Assembly (NCBI GenBank): GCA_938034165.1
Contig: CALHKP010000011.1
Span: forward strand, 30,626 to 94,625
Direction of reading: 5' to 3'
Origin: an uncultured Clostridia bacterium
GTDB taxonomy: Bacteria; Bacillota; Clostridia; Peptostreptococcales; Anaerovoracaceae
Length of the DNA stretch: 64,000 nt
Shown: positions 35,056-43,732 of the stretch, piece after piece
Position numbering within the stretch: the stretch's first letter is position 1
Layout of the letters: every line of letters starts with the position of its first letter
Notes under the pieces: generated by a model
Seen by the model: only the letters and a program-made list of their open reading frames with translations
The model's database searches: none
What the model was told of the DNA's origin: nothing
Made by a program: the position numbers and the translations under genes

Positions 35056-35104
35056 TTTACAATCCTCTTCAAAATATTATATAATAAATTTGTGTGGTAT
35101 TAAA
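35056..35104. promoter_or_regulatory. overlapping divergent promoters for thiN (+) and DUF975 (-)
   Basis: Plus strand: TTTACA at 35056-35061, 18-base spacer, TATAAT at 35080-35085. Minus strand: TTTAAT (35104-35099), 17-base spacer, TATAAT (35081-35076). The two -10 elements overlap in ATTATATAAT, so polymerase can bind only one way at a time. Confidence 0.65.
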
Positions 35105-35145
35105 CACTAATCGGCTAATCTTAATTTTTTTTTAAGGAATAGAAA

Positions 35146-35769
35146 ATGAAAGCACTTGTAATAACTGCTTATATAAGCAAATCGGAATATATTGAATTAG
35201 AAAATGATTTTGATATGGTAATCTGCGCTGACGGCGGATATGAGCGAGCAAAGGAACTAGAAATTGCAGCTGACTATATAATCGGGGATTATGATTCAGC
35301 ATCTTCGCCTCCGTCATCTGAAGATGGAAATACGATTTTTCTGCCAACCGAAAAGGATATGACAGATACAGAAGCAGCTCTTACCCTTGCAATAGAAAAG
35401 GGCGCAACTGATATTACAATAGCAGGAGGACTTGGCGGCCGCTTTGATCACACTATGGGAAACATCGGAATTCTCGCAGGATACAATTCGGAGAAAATAA
35501 AAGTTTCTATTATGGACGGTCAGAATCATGTGGCTATGCTGAATCCGGGCAGTCATACAATCAAAAAGGAAATCTACAAATACGTGGGAATTATCTCTTA
35601 CGGAGAGACTGCAAGAGGTGTAACTCTTACGGGGTTCAAATATCCCCTTAGGGGTTTTGATCTGAAAAACAATACGTCACTTGGCGTAAGCAATGAGATA
35701 ACAGGGAAGCAGGGCACGATAGAATTTGAGGAGGGAAGGCTTCTTGTTATACGTTCGAGAGATTTATAG
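35146..35769 (+). CDS. thiN: thiamine diphosphokinase
   Basis: A 207-residue thiamine pyrophosphokinase: ICADGGYERAKEL, DYIIGDYDSAS, PTEKDMTDTEAALTLAI and GGLGGRFDHTMGNI are the conserved elements in order. It makes thiamine diphosphate from thiamine and ATP, the cofactor of Dxs encoded in this window. No TPP riboswitch is seen in the short leader. AAGGAATAG precedes the ATG. Confidence 0.95.
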   Translation: MKALVITAYISKSEYIELENDFDMVICADGGYERAKELEIAADYIIGDYDSASSPPSSEDGNTIFLPTEKDMTDTEAALTLAIEKGATDITIAGGLGGRFDHTMGNIGILAGYNSEKIKVSIMDGQNHVAMLNPGSHTIKKEIYKYVGIISYGETARGVTLTGFKYPLRGFDLKNNTSLGVSNEITGKQGTIEFEEGRLLVIRSRDL

Positions 35770-35799
35770 TAATCATTTGACAAAGAATTTTCTAAAAGG

Positions 35800-35828
35800 T
35801 TGAAAAAGTAAGGCAATAATGTTATATT
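35800..35828 (+). promoter_or_regulatory. promoter for crt
   Basis: TTGAAA at 35800-35805, 17-base spacer, TATATT at 35823-35828; transcription would start about 35 bases before the crotonase ATG. A second TTGACA lies at 35778-35783 but has no matching -10. Confidence 0.7.
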
Positions 35829-35869
35829 ATTAACAAGGAACATTTTCAAGCAAGAAAGGATGAGGTAAA

Positions 35870-36646
35870 ATGTACGAAAATATCAAATACGAAGTAAAAG
35901 ACTCAATCGGCTATGTTACAATCAACAGACCTAAAGCAATGAATGCTCTTAACATGGATGTCCTAAGTGAACTTTATGATGTATTCACTTCAATCGAAAA
36001 AGATGACGAAGTAAAGGCTGTTATTCTTACAGGCGAAGGCAAAGCTTTTGTTGCAGGTGCTGACATCGCTCAGATGCACCAGCTGAACGCAATCGAAGGC
36101 CGTAAGATGATGATTGCAGGTCACAATGTTATGAACCTTATCGAAGCAATCGAAAAACCTGTTATTGCAGCAGTTAACGGATTTGCTCTTGGTGGCGGAT
36201 GCGAACTGTCAATGGCATGTGACATCAGAATCGCTTCAGAAAAAGCAAAATTCGGTCAGCCTGAAGTTGGTCTTGGAATCATCCCTGGATTCGGTGGAAC
36301 TCAGAGATTAGCAAGACTTGTTGGCAAAGGTATGGCAAAATACCTTATCATGACAGCAGAAATGATTCCTGCAGCAGAAGCTTACAGAATCGGACTTGTA
36401 GAAAAGGTTGTTGCACCAGAAGAACTGATGGCAGAAGCAGAAAGAGTTGCTAAGACTATCGCTTCCAAGGCTCCTATCGCAATTGCTACAGCTAAGACAG
36501 CTATCAATAACGGATATGATATGGATATGAAGTCAGCAAGCAAGTTCGAAATCGAAACATTCACAGCTGCATTTGGCTCAGAAGATAAGACAGAAGGAAT
36601 GGCAGCATTCTTAGAAAAGAGAGCTCCTGAATTCAAGAACAGATAA
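35870..36646 (+). CDS. crt: crotonase / short-chain enoyl-CoA hydratase
   Basis: A 258-residue crotonase. The oxyanion-hole segments FVAGADIAQMHQLNAIEG and GFALGGGCELSMACDIRIAS are intact, as is GLGIIPGFGGTQRLARLVG with the second catalytic glutamate in the usual place. It hydrates crotonyl-CoA to 3-hydroxybutyryl-CoA, a step of butyrate-type fermentation. The usual partners (bcd, etfAB, hbd, thl) are not adjacent; the gene stands alone with its own promoter and terminator. Strong codon bias suggests high expression. Confidence 0.92.
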   Translation: MYENIKYEVKDSIGYVTINRPKAMNALNMDVLSELYDVFTSIEKDDEVKAVILTGEGKAFVAGADIAQMHQLNAIEGRKMMIAGHNVMNLIEAIEKPVIAAVNGFALGGGCELSMACDIRIASEKAKFGQPEVGLGIIPGFGGTQRLARLVGKGMAKYLIMTAEMIPAAEAYRIGLVEKVVAPEELMAEAERVAKTIASKAPIAIATAKTAINNGYDMDMKSASKFEIETFTAAFGSEDKTEGMAAFLEKRAPEFKNR

Positions 36647-36668
36647 TAAATAACAAGATAATAAAAAA

Positions 36669-36699
36669 GGCGTTTCCAATTTTTCAGAAACGTCTTTTT
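36669..36699. terminator. bidirectional terminator between crt and rluA-type gene
   Basis: GGCGTTTC at 36669-36676 pairs with GAAACGTC at 36687-36694 (one G-U), with T5 on the right and A6 on the left, so it can serve both convergent genes. Confidence 0.85.
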
Positions 36700-36729
36700 G
36701 AATACTTATATTTTGGGACCTATAGGGGC

Positions 36730-37644
36730 CTATATCTTGTATTGTCTCAGTTCTTCGACAAGCGCCTGTATGTCCTGCGGAAGATTCGCAGATACTGTGA
36801 TTCTTTCGCCTGTAATGGGTTGATTGAAAGAAAGCTCAAATGCGTGGAGAGCCTGTCTGTTTGGGAATCTTTCCATAGGACCTTCGTAGAGCCAGTCGCC
36901 AAGAAGAGGATGTCCAATATGGGACATGTGGACTCGTATCTGATGCGTTCTTCCGGTTTCCAGCTGAAGTTCCACAAGGGAATAGCCTTCGTCTATGTCG
37001 TATCTTTCGAGTGTTTTCACGTGGGTTACGGAAGGGTAGCCACGATCATCAAAGAGTACGCTTCGTCTGATACTGTCGCTGTCAGGTCGTCCTATTGGAA
37101 GATTTATGGTAAATTCGTCTTCTGAGACTATGCCTTTTACTACAGCCTTATAGCGCTTGTCTGTTGTATTAGCCTTCATCTGTTTGGTCAGCTCATCCTG
37201 TGCATGAGAATTCTTTGCCACAATCAGAAGTCCTGTAGTGTCCATATCCAATCGGTTGACAAATCTTATCTTGAATTGCTGGTTTGTATCCTGCATATAT
37301 TTCATCAGCCCATTTGCGATAGTGTGTTCAGGATGCCCGCGGGTCGGATGAACCGTAACTCCCGGCTGTTTATTCAGAATCAGAAGGTCGTCATCCTCAT
37401 ATGCCACATCAAGTGGAATGTCCTCTGCAGGAAAATCACTCTTTTCTTCAGGCAGGCGGATTGAAACTATATCATGCTCCTTTGCGCATAACCATCCCGG
37501 CACTGATTCATCATTCAGATATAGTAGGTGTTGCTGTTTAATCTTTGTCATCAGTCTGGATGAAAATCCATATTTTTTTCTTATAAGCTGTTTAAGCTGA
37601 ATGTCAGCTTCTTCTTTTGTCACTTCAAATATAAATTTTGCCAT
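36730..37644 (-). CDS. RluA family RNA pseudouridine synthase
   Basis: A 304-residue RluA-type enzyme: N-terminal S4-like part (about residues 12-70), then the catalytic motif VNRLDMDTTGLLIVAK with the conserved aspartate (NRLD in place of the commoner HRLD), and LETGRTHQIRVHMSHIGHPL. It converts specific uridines in rRNA or tRNA to pseudouridine; the site is not deducible. It is the last gene of the minus-strand set pepF-nadK-rluA and starts seven bases after nadK ends. Confidence 0.92.
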   Translation of the reverse strand: MAKFIFEVTKEEADIQLKQLIRKKYGFSSRLMTKIKQQHLLYLNDESVPGWLCAKEHDIVSIRLPEEKSDFPAEDIPLDVAYEDDDLLILNKQPGVTVHPTRGHPEHTIANGLMKYMQDTNQQFKIRFVNRLDMDTTGLLIVAKNSHAQDELTKQMKANTTDKRYKAVVKGIVSEDEFTINLPIGRPDSDSIRRSVLFDDRGYPSVTHVKTLERYDIDEGYSLVELQLETGRTHQIRVHMSHIGHPLLGDWLYEGPMERFPNRQALHAFELSFNQPITGERITVSANLPQDIQALVEELRQYKI

Positions 37645-37651
37645 ATTACCT

Positions 37652-38458
37652 CTATAAAAATTTGCTTTTTACCTTTGTCCAGAAATCATATCCTTCGAAT
37701 CTCATCAAGTTAACATTTTTTTCGGAAAACGAAACTTCGATGTTGTCAATCTTGTGGTATTCTGTGCTGTATCCGTCGCATATAATTTTGATTGGTACCT
37801 CGGATTCTCCGTTTCTGAAGTCAGGGTTGATGCCCAGAGAAAGATCAAAGGGCAGAAGTATGCTGGATGTAAAGGATCTGTATGCTGTTGTGTTCATCGG
37901 TGCCATAGGTGTTACCTGAAGCAGTTTGAGTCTCGGGTCTACAATGCTTCCTCCGAGAGAATAGTTATATGCTGTGCTTCCGGCAGGTGATGAAATAAGA
38001 AGACCGTCGCCGCTGTATCTTTCGATAAAGCTTCCACCGATTGACATATTAAGGTGTGTTACATGGTTGTTTCCGCCTGTTACTACAACTTCGTTTAGGC
38101 CTGTATGCTCGTATTCGACTCCGTCTGCGATAACCTTTGCTTTCACTGCAGAAAGGGTCTGAATTGAGTATTTCCCTTGCGTGTAGTTAAATATAAAATC
38201 ATCCAGTTTGTCAGGCATAATCTCCTGGAAAAATCCAAGATGACCGGTATTGATTCCTATGATTGGAAGGGTAGGAAAATTGTATTTATGAACAGCCTCA
38301 AGGAAAGTTCCGTCACCGCCGATGCAAACCATCATCTCTGCATCTTCGCAGAAGCAGTCAATGACGGTGAATCCTACGTTATCAAGTTTGGACTTTAGCC
38401 TTTTGACTGTTCGTTGTGAATTTTCGGTACCACTTGCGTGAATAAATATCTTTCTCAT
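37652..38458 (-). CDS. nadK: NAD kinase
   Basis: A 268-residue NAD kinase. The GGDGTFLEAV motif (ATP and Mg binding), IGINTGHLGFFQ, LNEVVVTGG and SGDGLLISSPAGSTAYNYS (substrate-binding region) are all present. It makes NADP from NAD and ATP, and is usually essential. Its start lies 26 bases after the pepF stop, in the same operon. Confidence 0.95.
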   Translation of the reverse strand: MRKIFIHASGTENSQRTVKRLKSKLDNVGFTVIDCFCEDAEMMVCIGGDGTFLEAVHKYNFPTLPIIGINTGHLGFFQEIMPDKLDDFIFNYTQGKYSIQTLSAVKAKVIADGVEYEHTGLNEVVVTGGNNHVTHLNMSIGGSFIERYSGDGLLISSPAGSTAYNYSLGGSIVDPRLKLLQVTPMAPMNTTAYRSFTSSILLPFDLSLGINPDFRNGESEVPIKIICDGYSTEYHKIDNIEVSFSEKNVNLMRFEGYDFWTKVKSKFL

Positions 38459-38484
38459 AATCTGTTTATCCTCAATTAATCAAA

Positions 38485-40290
38485 TTATTTTTCAATCAGT
38501 TCTTTGAATTCCTCAATCAGTTCTCTGAAGGTTTCCATAGCTTCTACAACAGGCTCTTTCCCTGTCATATCAACGCCTGCAACCTTAAGTTCCTCAACAG
38601 GATATGCACTGCTTCCCATTGAAAGGAATTCTTTGTATTTCTTTACAGCAGGTTCTCCTTCTGTCAGTATCTTCTTGGAAATTGCGGTTGCCGCAGAAAA
38701 TCCTGTGGAGTACTGATATACATAATATGCTCTGTAGAAGTGAGGGATTCTGCTCCATTCATACTGGATATAATCATCGTGCGCCAGAGCATCTCCAAAG
38801 TAAAGTGTGTTTAGCTTGTCATATTCTTCGCAGAGCCATTCAGCAGTCAAAGCTTCTCCGGATTCCACATGTCTGTGAGCCAGAAGCTCAAATTCGGCAA
38901 ACATTGCCTGTCTGAATACAGTTGTTCTAAACTCTTCTATAAATCTGTTGAGAAGAAATTTCCTCATTGTAGGGTCTTTTTCTTTCTTCAGAAGGTGTCT
39001 GAGAAGAAGGCATTCGTTTACCGTTGATGCAACTTCTGCAACAAAGATTGAATAATCTCCGTAAATGAAAGGCTGAGCTTGTCTTGTGTAAAGTGAATGC
39101 ATTGAGTGACCTGTTTCGTGGATTACAGTTAGAACGTCCTGGAGTTTATCTGTGTAGTTAAGCAGAATGTAAGGGTAGCTGTCGTAGCAACCGAAGCTGT
39201 AGGCTCCGCTTGTCTTGCCTTTGTTTTCGTATACGTCCATCCAACCTTCTTCTACAGCTTTTTTTACGTTGTCCAGGTAATCCTGACCCATAGGAGCAAG
39301 GGCTTCCAACATCATTTCGATTCCTTCTTCGAATGGAATTTCTTTTTCCGGCATTTTTACGAGAGGTACGTAAACGTCGTACATCTTGAGTTCATCAACA
39401 CCGAGAATTTCTTTTCTCAGTTCCATGTATTCATGAAGGAGAGGCAGGTAGCTGTGAACTACTTCTATTAGATTATCGTAAACAGATTCCGGGATTTCGT
39501 TTCCGGATAACGCTGCGGCTCTTGATGACTCGTAGTGTCTGATTCTGGCTTTTGTGCAGTCATTTTTTACACTTGTTGAGTAGAGTGCTGCAAGTGTGTT
39601 AATCTGAGCCTTGTATGCCTCATATACGCTTTCGAATGCGGCTTTTCTTACATTTCTGTCGTAGCTTTCCATAAAGTTGATATAGTTTCCGTGTGTAAGC
39701 TCCACTTCTTCACCGTTTTCATCTTTTATTTTGCCAAATGTCATATCTGCGTTGTTCAGCATTGTGAAAATGTTGTTCGGTGCAGAGGTTACTTCGCTCA
39801 GCTGTGCCAGGATGTTTTCTTCGCTTTCGGAAAGTACATGCTTTTTCATCTTGAGCATGTCTGTTAGGAAGAATTCATATAATTTGAGACCGTCCAGCTG
39901 CTCAATATATCCGAGAATTGTCTCTTCTGAAGCACTCATCAGTTCAGGAGTGAAGAAGCTGAGCTTTGCACTCACTTCTGCAATAAGAGCCATACATCTT
40001 CCGTTCATTGACTGAAAAACAGAGTTGGAATTATCCTCATCAAGTTTCATTCTTGAGAATACAAATACTTTCTCCAGAGTTCTGTCAAGGTCACAGTTTG
40101 CCTCTATTGCTGTGAGAAGTGTTTCTGCGCTTTCTGTGAGTTTTCCCTGAAAAGATACGACCTTTTCGGCAAGCTCTTTGACTTTTTCGAAATCCGTTTC
40201 CCATGCATCGTTATCGGCATACATTGCCTCTATGTTCCATTTATATTTACTATCTATTTCCTCTCTTAATTTTAACTTTTTATTTCCCAT
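38485..40290 (-). CDS. pepF: oligoendopeptidase F
   Basis: A 601-residue M3 family zinc peptidase. The zinc site is HETGH (H391, E392, H395) with a downstream glutamate in FVAEVASTVNE. The N-terminal helical part (about 1-200) is typical of PepF. It degrades short peptides in the cytosol, consistent with a peptide-fermenting anaerobe. The start has GAGGTAAAA upstream. The 70-base gap to divergent murI holds TATAAT-like elements on both strands that I could not resolve into clear promoters. Confidence 0.95.
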   Translation of the reverse strand: MGNKKLKLREEIDSKYKWNIEAMYADNDAWETDFEKVKELAEKVVSFQGKLTESAETLLTAIEANCDLDRTLEKVFVFSRMKLDEDNSNSVFQSMNGRCMALIAEVSAKLSFFTPELMSASEETILGYIEQLDGLKLYEFFLTDMLKMKKHVLSESEENILAQLSEVTSAPNNIFTMLNNADMTFGKIKDENGEEVELTHGNYINFMESYDRNVRKAAFESVYEAYKAQINTLAALYSTSVKNDCTKARIRHYESSRAAALSGNEIPESVYDNLIEVVHSYLPLLHEYMELRKEILGVDELKMYDVYVPLVKMPEKEIPFEEGIEMMLEALAPMGQDYLDNVKKAVEEGWMDVYENKGKTSGAYSFGCYDSYPYILLNYTDKLQDVLTVIHETGHSMHSLYTRQAQPFIYGDYSIFVAEVASTVNECLLLRHLLKKEKDPTMRKFLLNRFIEEFRTTVFRQAMFAEFELLAHRHVESGEALTAEWLCEEYDKLNTLYFGDALAHDDYIQYEWSRIPHFYRAYYVYQYSTGFSAATAISKKILTEGEPAVKKYKEFLSMGSSAYPVEELKVAGVDMTGKEPVVEAMETFRELIEEFKELIEK

Positions 40291-40360
40291 TTTTACCTCC
40301 GATGTAGTATAATAAAATGTACTGTACTATTATAGCATAAATCTGAAAGGAATTATATAA

Positions 40361-41173
40361 ATGGATAACAGACCAATTGGTTTTTTTGATTCCGGAATTG
40401 GTGGGCTTACCAGCATTCCTCATATTATGAGACTTTTACCAAAGGAAAATATAGTTTTTTACGGGGATACCGCAAGGACGCCCTACGGCTCCAAATCACC
40501 GGAAACAATCAGACAGTTCACGTTTCAGATAGGTGATTTTCTGGTAAAAAAAGGCGTCAAGATGATAGTAATTGCATGTAACACTGTCAGCGCAACATGT
40601 CTGAACGATTTGAGAGAAAAGTATCCTGACATTCCCGTCATAGGTGTTATTTCTCCTACAGCCAAAGAGGTGGCAAAACTTTGCAACGAAGATGACAAGA
40701 TAGGTATCATAGCAACCAAGGTAACTGTCAGAAGTAAAGCATACGAAAAAAAGATAAATGAACTAAATCCCAAGCTGACAACTTCTTCAAAAGCATGTCC
40801 TGCTTTCGTACCTTTGATAGAAGAGGGGATAATAGATAACGAAATAATGGATTTAACGATAAAATATTATCTTGATGATTTTGTTAAGAAAAATGACATA
40901 AACACTCTTATACTCGGATGCACTCACTATCCACTGATATCAGATAATCTGCTGAGAATCTATCCGAATATAAACATCATAAGCTCATCCAAAGAAGTTG
41001 CAACTGCCGTAAAAATGGAGCTTGAGAAGAATGATATGCTGGCAGACGAGATTTGCGGAGAAAATACTTTTTATGCAAGTGACCTTTCTGAAAACTTTGT
41101 TAACATGATTGAGCTTATTCTCGGAAAAGATAAAGAAGAACTTAATATCAGGTTTAAGAATTTGGATATTTAA
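40361..41173 (+). CDS. murI: glutamate racemase
   Basis: A 270-residue MurI: FFDSGIGGLTSI at the N-terminus, FYGDTARTPYGSKSPE, the first catalytic cysteine in VIACNTVSAT and the second in ILGCTHYPLI. It supplies D-glutamate for peptidoglycan. GAAAGGAAT precedes the ATG. First gene of a plus-strand series running to the dGTPase-like gene. Confidence 0.96.
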   Translation: MDNRPIGFFDSGIGGLTSIPHIMRLLPKENIVFYGDTARTPYGSKSPETIRQFTFQIGDFLVKKGVKMIVIACNTVSATCLNDLREKYPDIPVIGVISPTAKEVAKLCNEDDKIGIIATKVTVRSKAYEKKINELNPKLTTSSKACPAFVPLIEEGIIDNEIMDLTIKYYLDDFVKKNDINTLILGCTHYPLISDNLLRIYPNINIISSSKEVATAVKMELEKNDMLADEICGENTFYASDLSENFVNMIELILGKDKEELNIRFKNLDI

Positions 41174-41197
41174 ATAAAAGATAATTTGGAGGTAAAA

Positions 41198-41728
41198 ATG
41201 ACTATAGATGAACTCTTTGAACTGCTTGACATAACGAGCGGTGCTGAATTTGAATACTTTGAAAACTTTGCTGATCTGGTCGAGTCAGATGAGGATATCG
41301 ATGCAGACCTTATTGTAGAGCTTTTGAAGGAAGCTGACATGAAGGTATTTGCGGAGCTAGTTGAAAGTTATTTCTATGACACAATGGAAAATGTGCCTCA
41401 GGATCAGATCGATATTTATAATCTCATGGAAAATATCAAGAGAAACTTTGTTGGTATGGCACAGGCTGCCCAAAACGAAGACGAAAATGCAATTTTACAG
41501 CTTTCGGATGAATTGGACAGGTTCAGACACTGGTATAGCATCGATCTTAACTGCAGCTGCAAAGATGAGAGCACAAACGAGGTATTTGACCAGACTGTAA
41601 GAGATGCAATTTGTGACAGCAGAATGGAAAAGATAGGCGGACATGAGTTGGTTTACGATTTCAGCAAAGCGGCTGAATACGAAATTGACGAAGTTATAAT
41701 GACTTATGGAGATATGGTGAGCGAGTAA
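41198..41728 (+). CDS. unknown acidic protein
   Basis: A 176-residue, strongly acidic, mostly helical protein I do not recognise. It begins MTIDELFELLDITSGAEFEY and has one short Cys pair (NCSCKDES, about residues 118-125). No signal peptide or membrane segment. The ATG at 41198 with TGGAGG upstream is preferred to a TTG at 41186. The stop overlaps the next gene's ATG (TAATG), so it is co-translated with the YkvI-type transporter. Confidence 0.7.
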   Translation: MTIDELFELLDITSGAEFEYFENFADLVESDEDIDADLIVELLKEADMKVFAELVESYFYDTMENVPQDQIDIYNLMENIKRNFVGMAQAAQNEDENAILQLSDELDRFRHWYSIDLNCSCKDESTNEVFDQTVRDAICDSRMEKIGGHELVYDFSKAAEYEIDEVIMTYGDMVSE

Positions 41729-42819
41729 TGGAAAAAGAAAAATCTACAGAGGCACTAACCTTTGGCGGTGTTGCTCTGATGTATCTCGGAACTATTATGG
41801 GTGCGGGTTTTGCTTCGGGCAGAGAAGCCTGGCAGTATTTTGGTCTGTTTGATGATAATGCATATTTCGGACTGTGTATTGCCGGTTTTTTATTTATCGC
41901 AGTGGGCATGATGACAGGATATCTTGGAATTCATCTCAAATCAAAAGATATAGGTGTAATAATTTTACCGATAAGAAACAAAGTATTGTCCGAAATTCTC
42001 GGATACATTGTGGCGCTTATGATTTATACGGCGCTGATTTCAATGTCTGCAGCAGGGGGCTCACTTCTGAATCAGCAGTTTGGACTCCACAAGGCTGTGG
42101 GAGGTCTTCTGGTTGTATTTCTTGTTATAATTACAGTTCTGGGAGATTTTGAGAGAGTTTCCAAGGTGTTCAGATTCATAATGCCTATACTTTTTGTGAT
42201 TGTGGTTTCGCTTTGTCTATATGTTTCTCTGACATGGGTTAAGGTTCCAAAAACCGTGGAATATAAGGCTTCGCCTATGGCATCAACATGGCCTGTTGCG
42301 GCAGTGGTTTATGTTTCTTACAATATTATGGGAACGATTCCGATTGTTTCTGAATCTGCACTGAATGCAAAGAACAAGACACATGCCCTTACAGGAGCAT
42401 GTGTCGGAGGTCTTTTTCTTGCCATTTTAGGCTTTGTGCTGGTTATGGCACTTCAGAAGGACGTTAATATGACTAATGCGCTGGATCTTCCTATGCTTGG
42501 CTTTGCTACACAGGTATCTCCTGCAGTAAATGCTGTTTTTGCAGCAGTGCTTTTCCTTGCCATATATTCAGCGGCAACCAGCACTTACTATGGATTTACG
42601 GGCAAACTGAGAAATGATCATAACAAGAAAAAGAAGGTTATTTTCTTCGCACTTCTTGGCTTTGTTCTCGGACTTGCGGGATTTAAAAATATAATCGCAT
42701 ATATTTATCCACTGGAAGGGTACATAGGATTTATAATAATTATTTTGATTACAATAAACTTTTTTAGGGTACTCATAGAAAACAGAGGAAGCAAAAACAA
42801 TGGAAAAAAAGGAATTTAA
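41728..42819 (+). CDS. YkvI family membrane protein (putative transporter)
   Basis: A 363-residue integral membrane protein with about ten hydrophobic segments. The N-terminal LGTIMGAGFASGREAWQYFG is the family mark, related to the sodium-dependent LeuT/APC fold with an unwound GxGxAxG-like region. Substrate unknown. It begins on the upstream stop codon and its last 20 bases overlap the MBL hydrolase gene. Confidence 0.85.
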   Translation: MEKEKSTEALTFGGVALMYLGTIMGAGFASGREAWQYFGLFDDNAYFGLCIAGFLFIAVGMMTGYLGIHLKSKDIGVIILPIRNKVLSEILGYIVALMIYTALISMSAAGGSLLNQQFGLHKAVGGLLVVFLVIITVLGDFERVSKVFRFIMPILFVIVVSLCLYVSLTWVKVPKTVEYKASPMASTWPVAAVVYVSYNIMGTIPIVSESALNAKNKTHALTGACVGGLFLAILGFVLVMALQKDVNMTNALDLPMLGFATQVSPAVNAVFAAVLFLAIYSAATSTYYGFTGKLRNDHNKKKKVIFFALLGFVLGLAGFKNIIAYIYPLEGYIGFIIIILITINFFRVLIENRGSKNNGKKGI

Positions 42820-43717
42820 TATCGAAAACTACGACAGATATGACTTCCCGAAGGATATTACAAGGGTGACTTCAGGTTCGGGCGGTGACTGTCTGTTTAT
42901 AAATGGCAAAGAAAAATGTGCTGTTTACGACTGCGGAATGGCGTACTGTCATAGCGGTCTTATTGAAAATATAGAAAAAGCATTGAAAAATAACGGGAAA
43001 GACACACTTGACTATGTTTTTATTTCCCATACTCATTACGATCATATAGGGGCGCTTCCGTACATATTGGAGCGTTGGCCGGAGGCAAAGGTTTGCGGCG
43101 CAGCAAAGGCTCAGAAGGTTTTTCAGAGCGAAGGTGCAAAAAAAACAATGAAAAGACTAGGAGAAAGTGCAAGAGACCTATACAGTAATCTGACAGAAGA
43201 GATAAAGGTAGAAGGTATGAGACTGGATATTCCGATGGCTGACGGGGATTGTATAGATCTTGGTGGTATCAGCATGACAGCTGTAGAAACAAAAGGCCAC
43301 ACGGACTGCTCTATGAGCTATTTAATGAAGCCATGCAATCTGCTTTTTTCCTCAGAAAGTACAGGAGTGCTTAGACCTTCCGGAAAGATGGATACTTCTA
43401 TTTTAAAGAATTTTGAGGATACCATAAAATCAGCCGAAAAATGCAGAAAACTCAAGCCTTCAGGCATAATAGTCAATCATTACGGAGTTGTTCCAAAGGA
43501 AATGGTGGACACTTATTATGACATGTACATAGCTGCGGCAGAAGAAGAAAAAGAATTCATACTTGATTTACATAAAAAGTATACTGACTACCAAAGAGTT
43601 CTTGAAGGATATAGAGATAGATACTGGACAGAAGAACGAAAAAAGAACCAACCGGAAGCTGCTTTTTTGGAAAATGCAAAATATATAATCAGACATATAA
43701 TAGAAACTTATGCTTAG
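42800..43717 (+). CDS. metallo-beta-lactamase fold hydrolase
   Basis: A 305-residue MBL-fold protein. HTHYDH (H77, H79, D81, H82) and ETKGHTDCSMSY are the dinuclear metal site; the C-terminal 80 residues are helical and charged. Substrate unknown; members act on thioesters, lactones, RNA or phosphates. The ATG with GAGGAAGC upstream lies inside the transporter gene. Confidence 0.88.
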   Translation: MEKKEFNIENYDRYDFPKDITRVTSGSGGDCLFINGKEKCAVYDCGMAYCHSGLIENIEKALKNNGKDTLDYVFISHTHYDHIGALPYILERWPEAKVCGAAKAQKVFQSEGAKKTMKRLGESARDLYSNLTEEIKVEGMRLDIPMADGDCIDLGGISMTAVETKGHTDCSMSYLMKPCNLLFSSESTGVLRPSGKMDTSILKNFEDTIKSAEKCRKLKPSGIIVNHYGVVPKEMVDTYYDMYIAAAEEEKEFILDLHKKYTDYQRVLEGYRDRYWTEERKKNQPEAAFLENAKYIIRHIIETYA

Positions 43718-43732
43718 GAGGAAAGAAAAGAA

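Noticed and set aside
35086..35145. TPP riboswitch before thiN
   Set aside because: The leader is short and lacks the conserved thi-box sequences.
40291..40360. Paired promoters for pepF and murI
   Set aside because: TATAAT-like boxes occur on both strands but without acceptable -35 boxes, so no coordinates are claimed.
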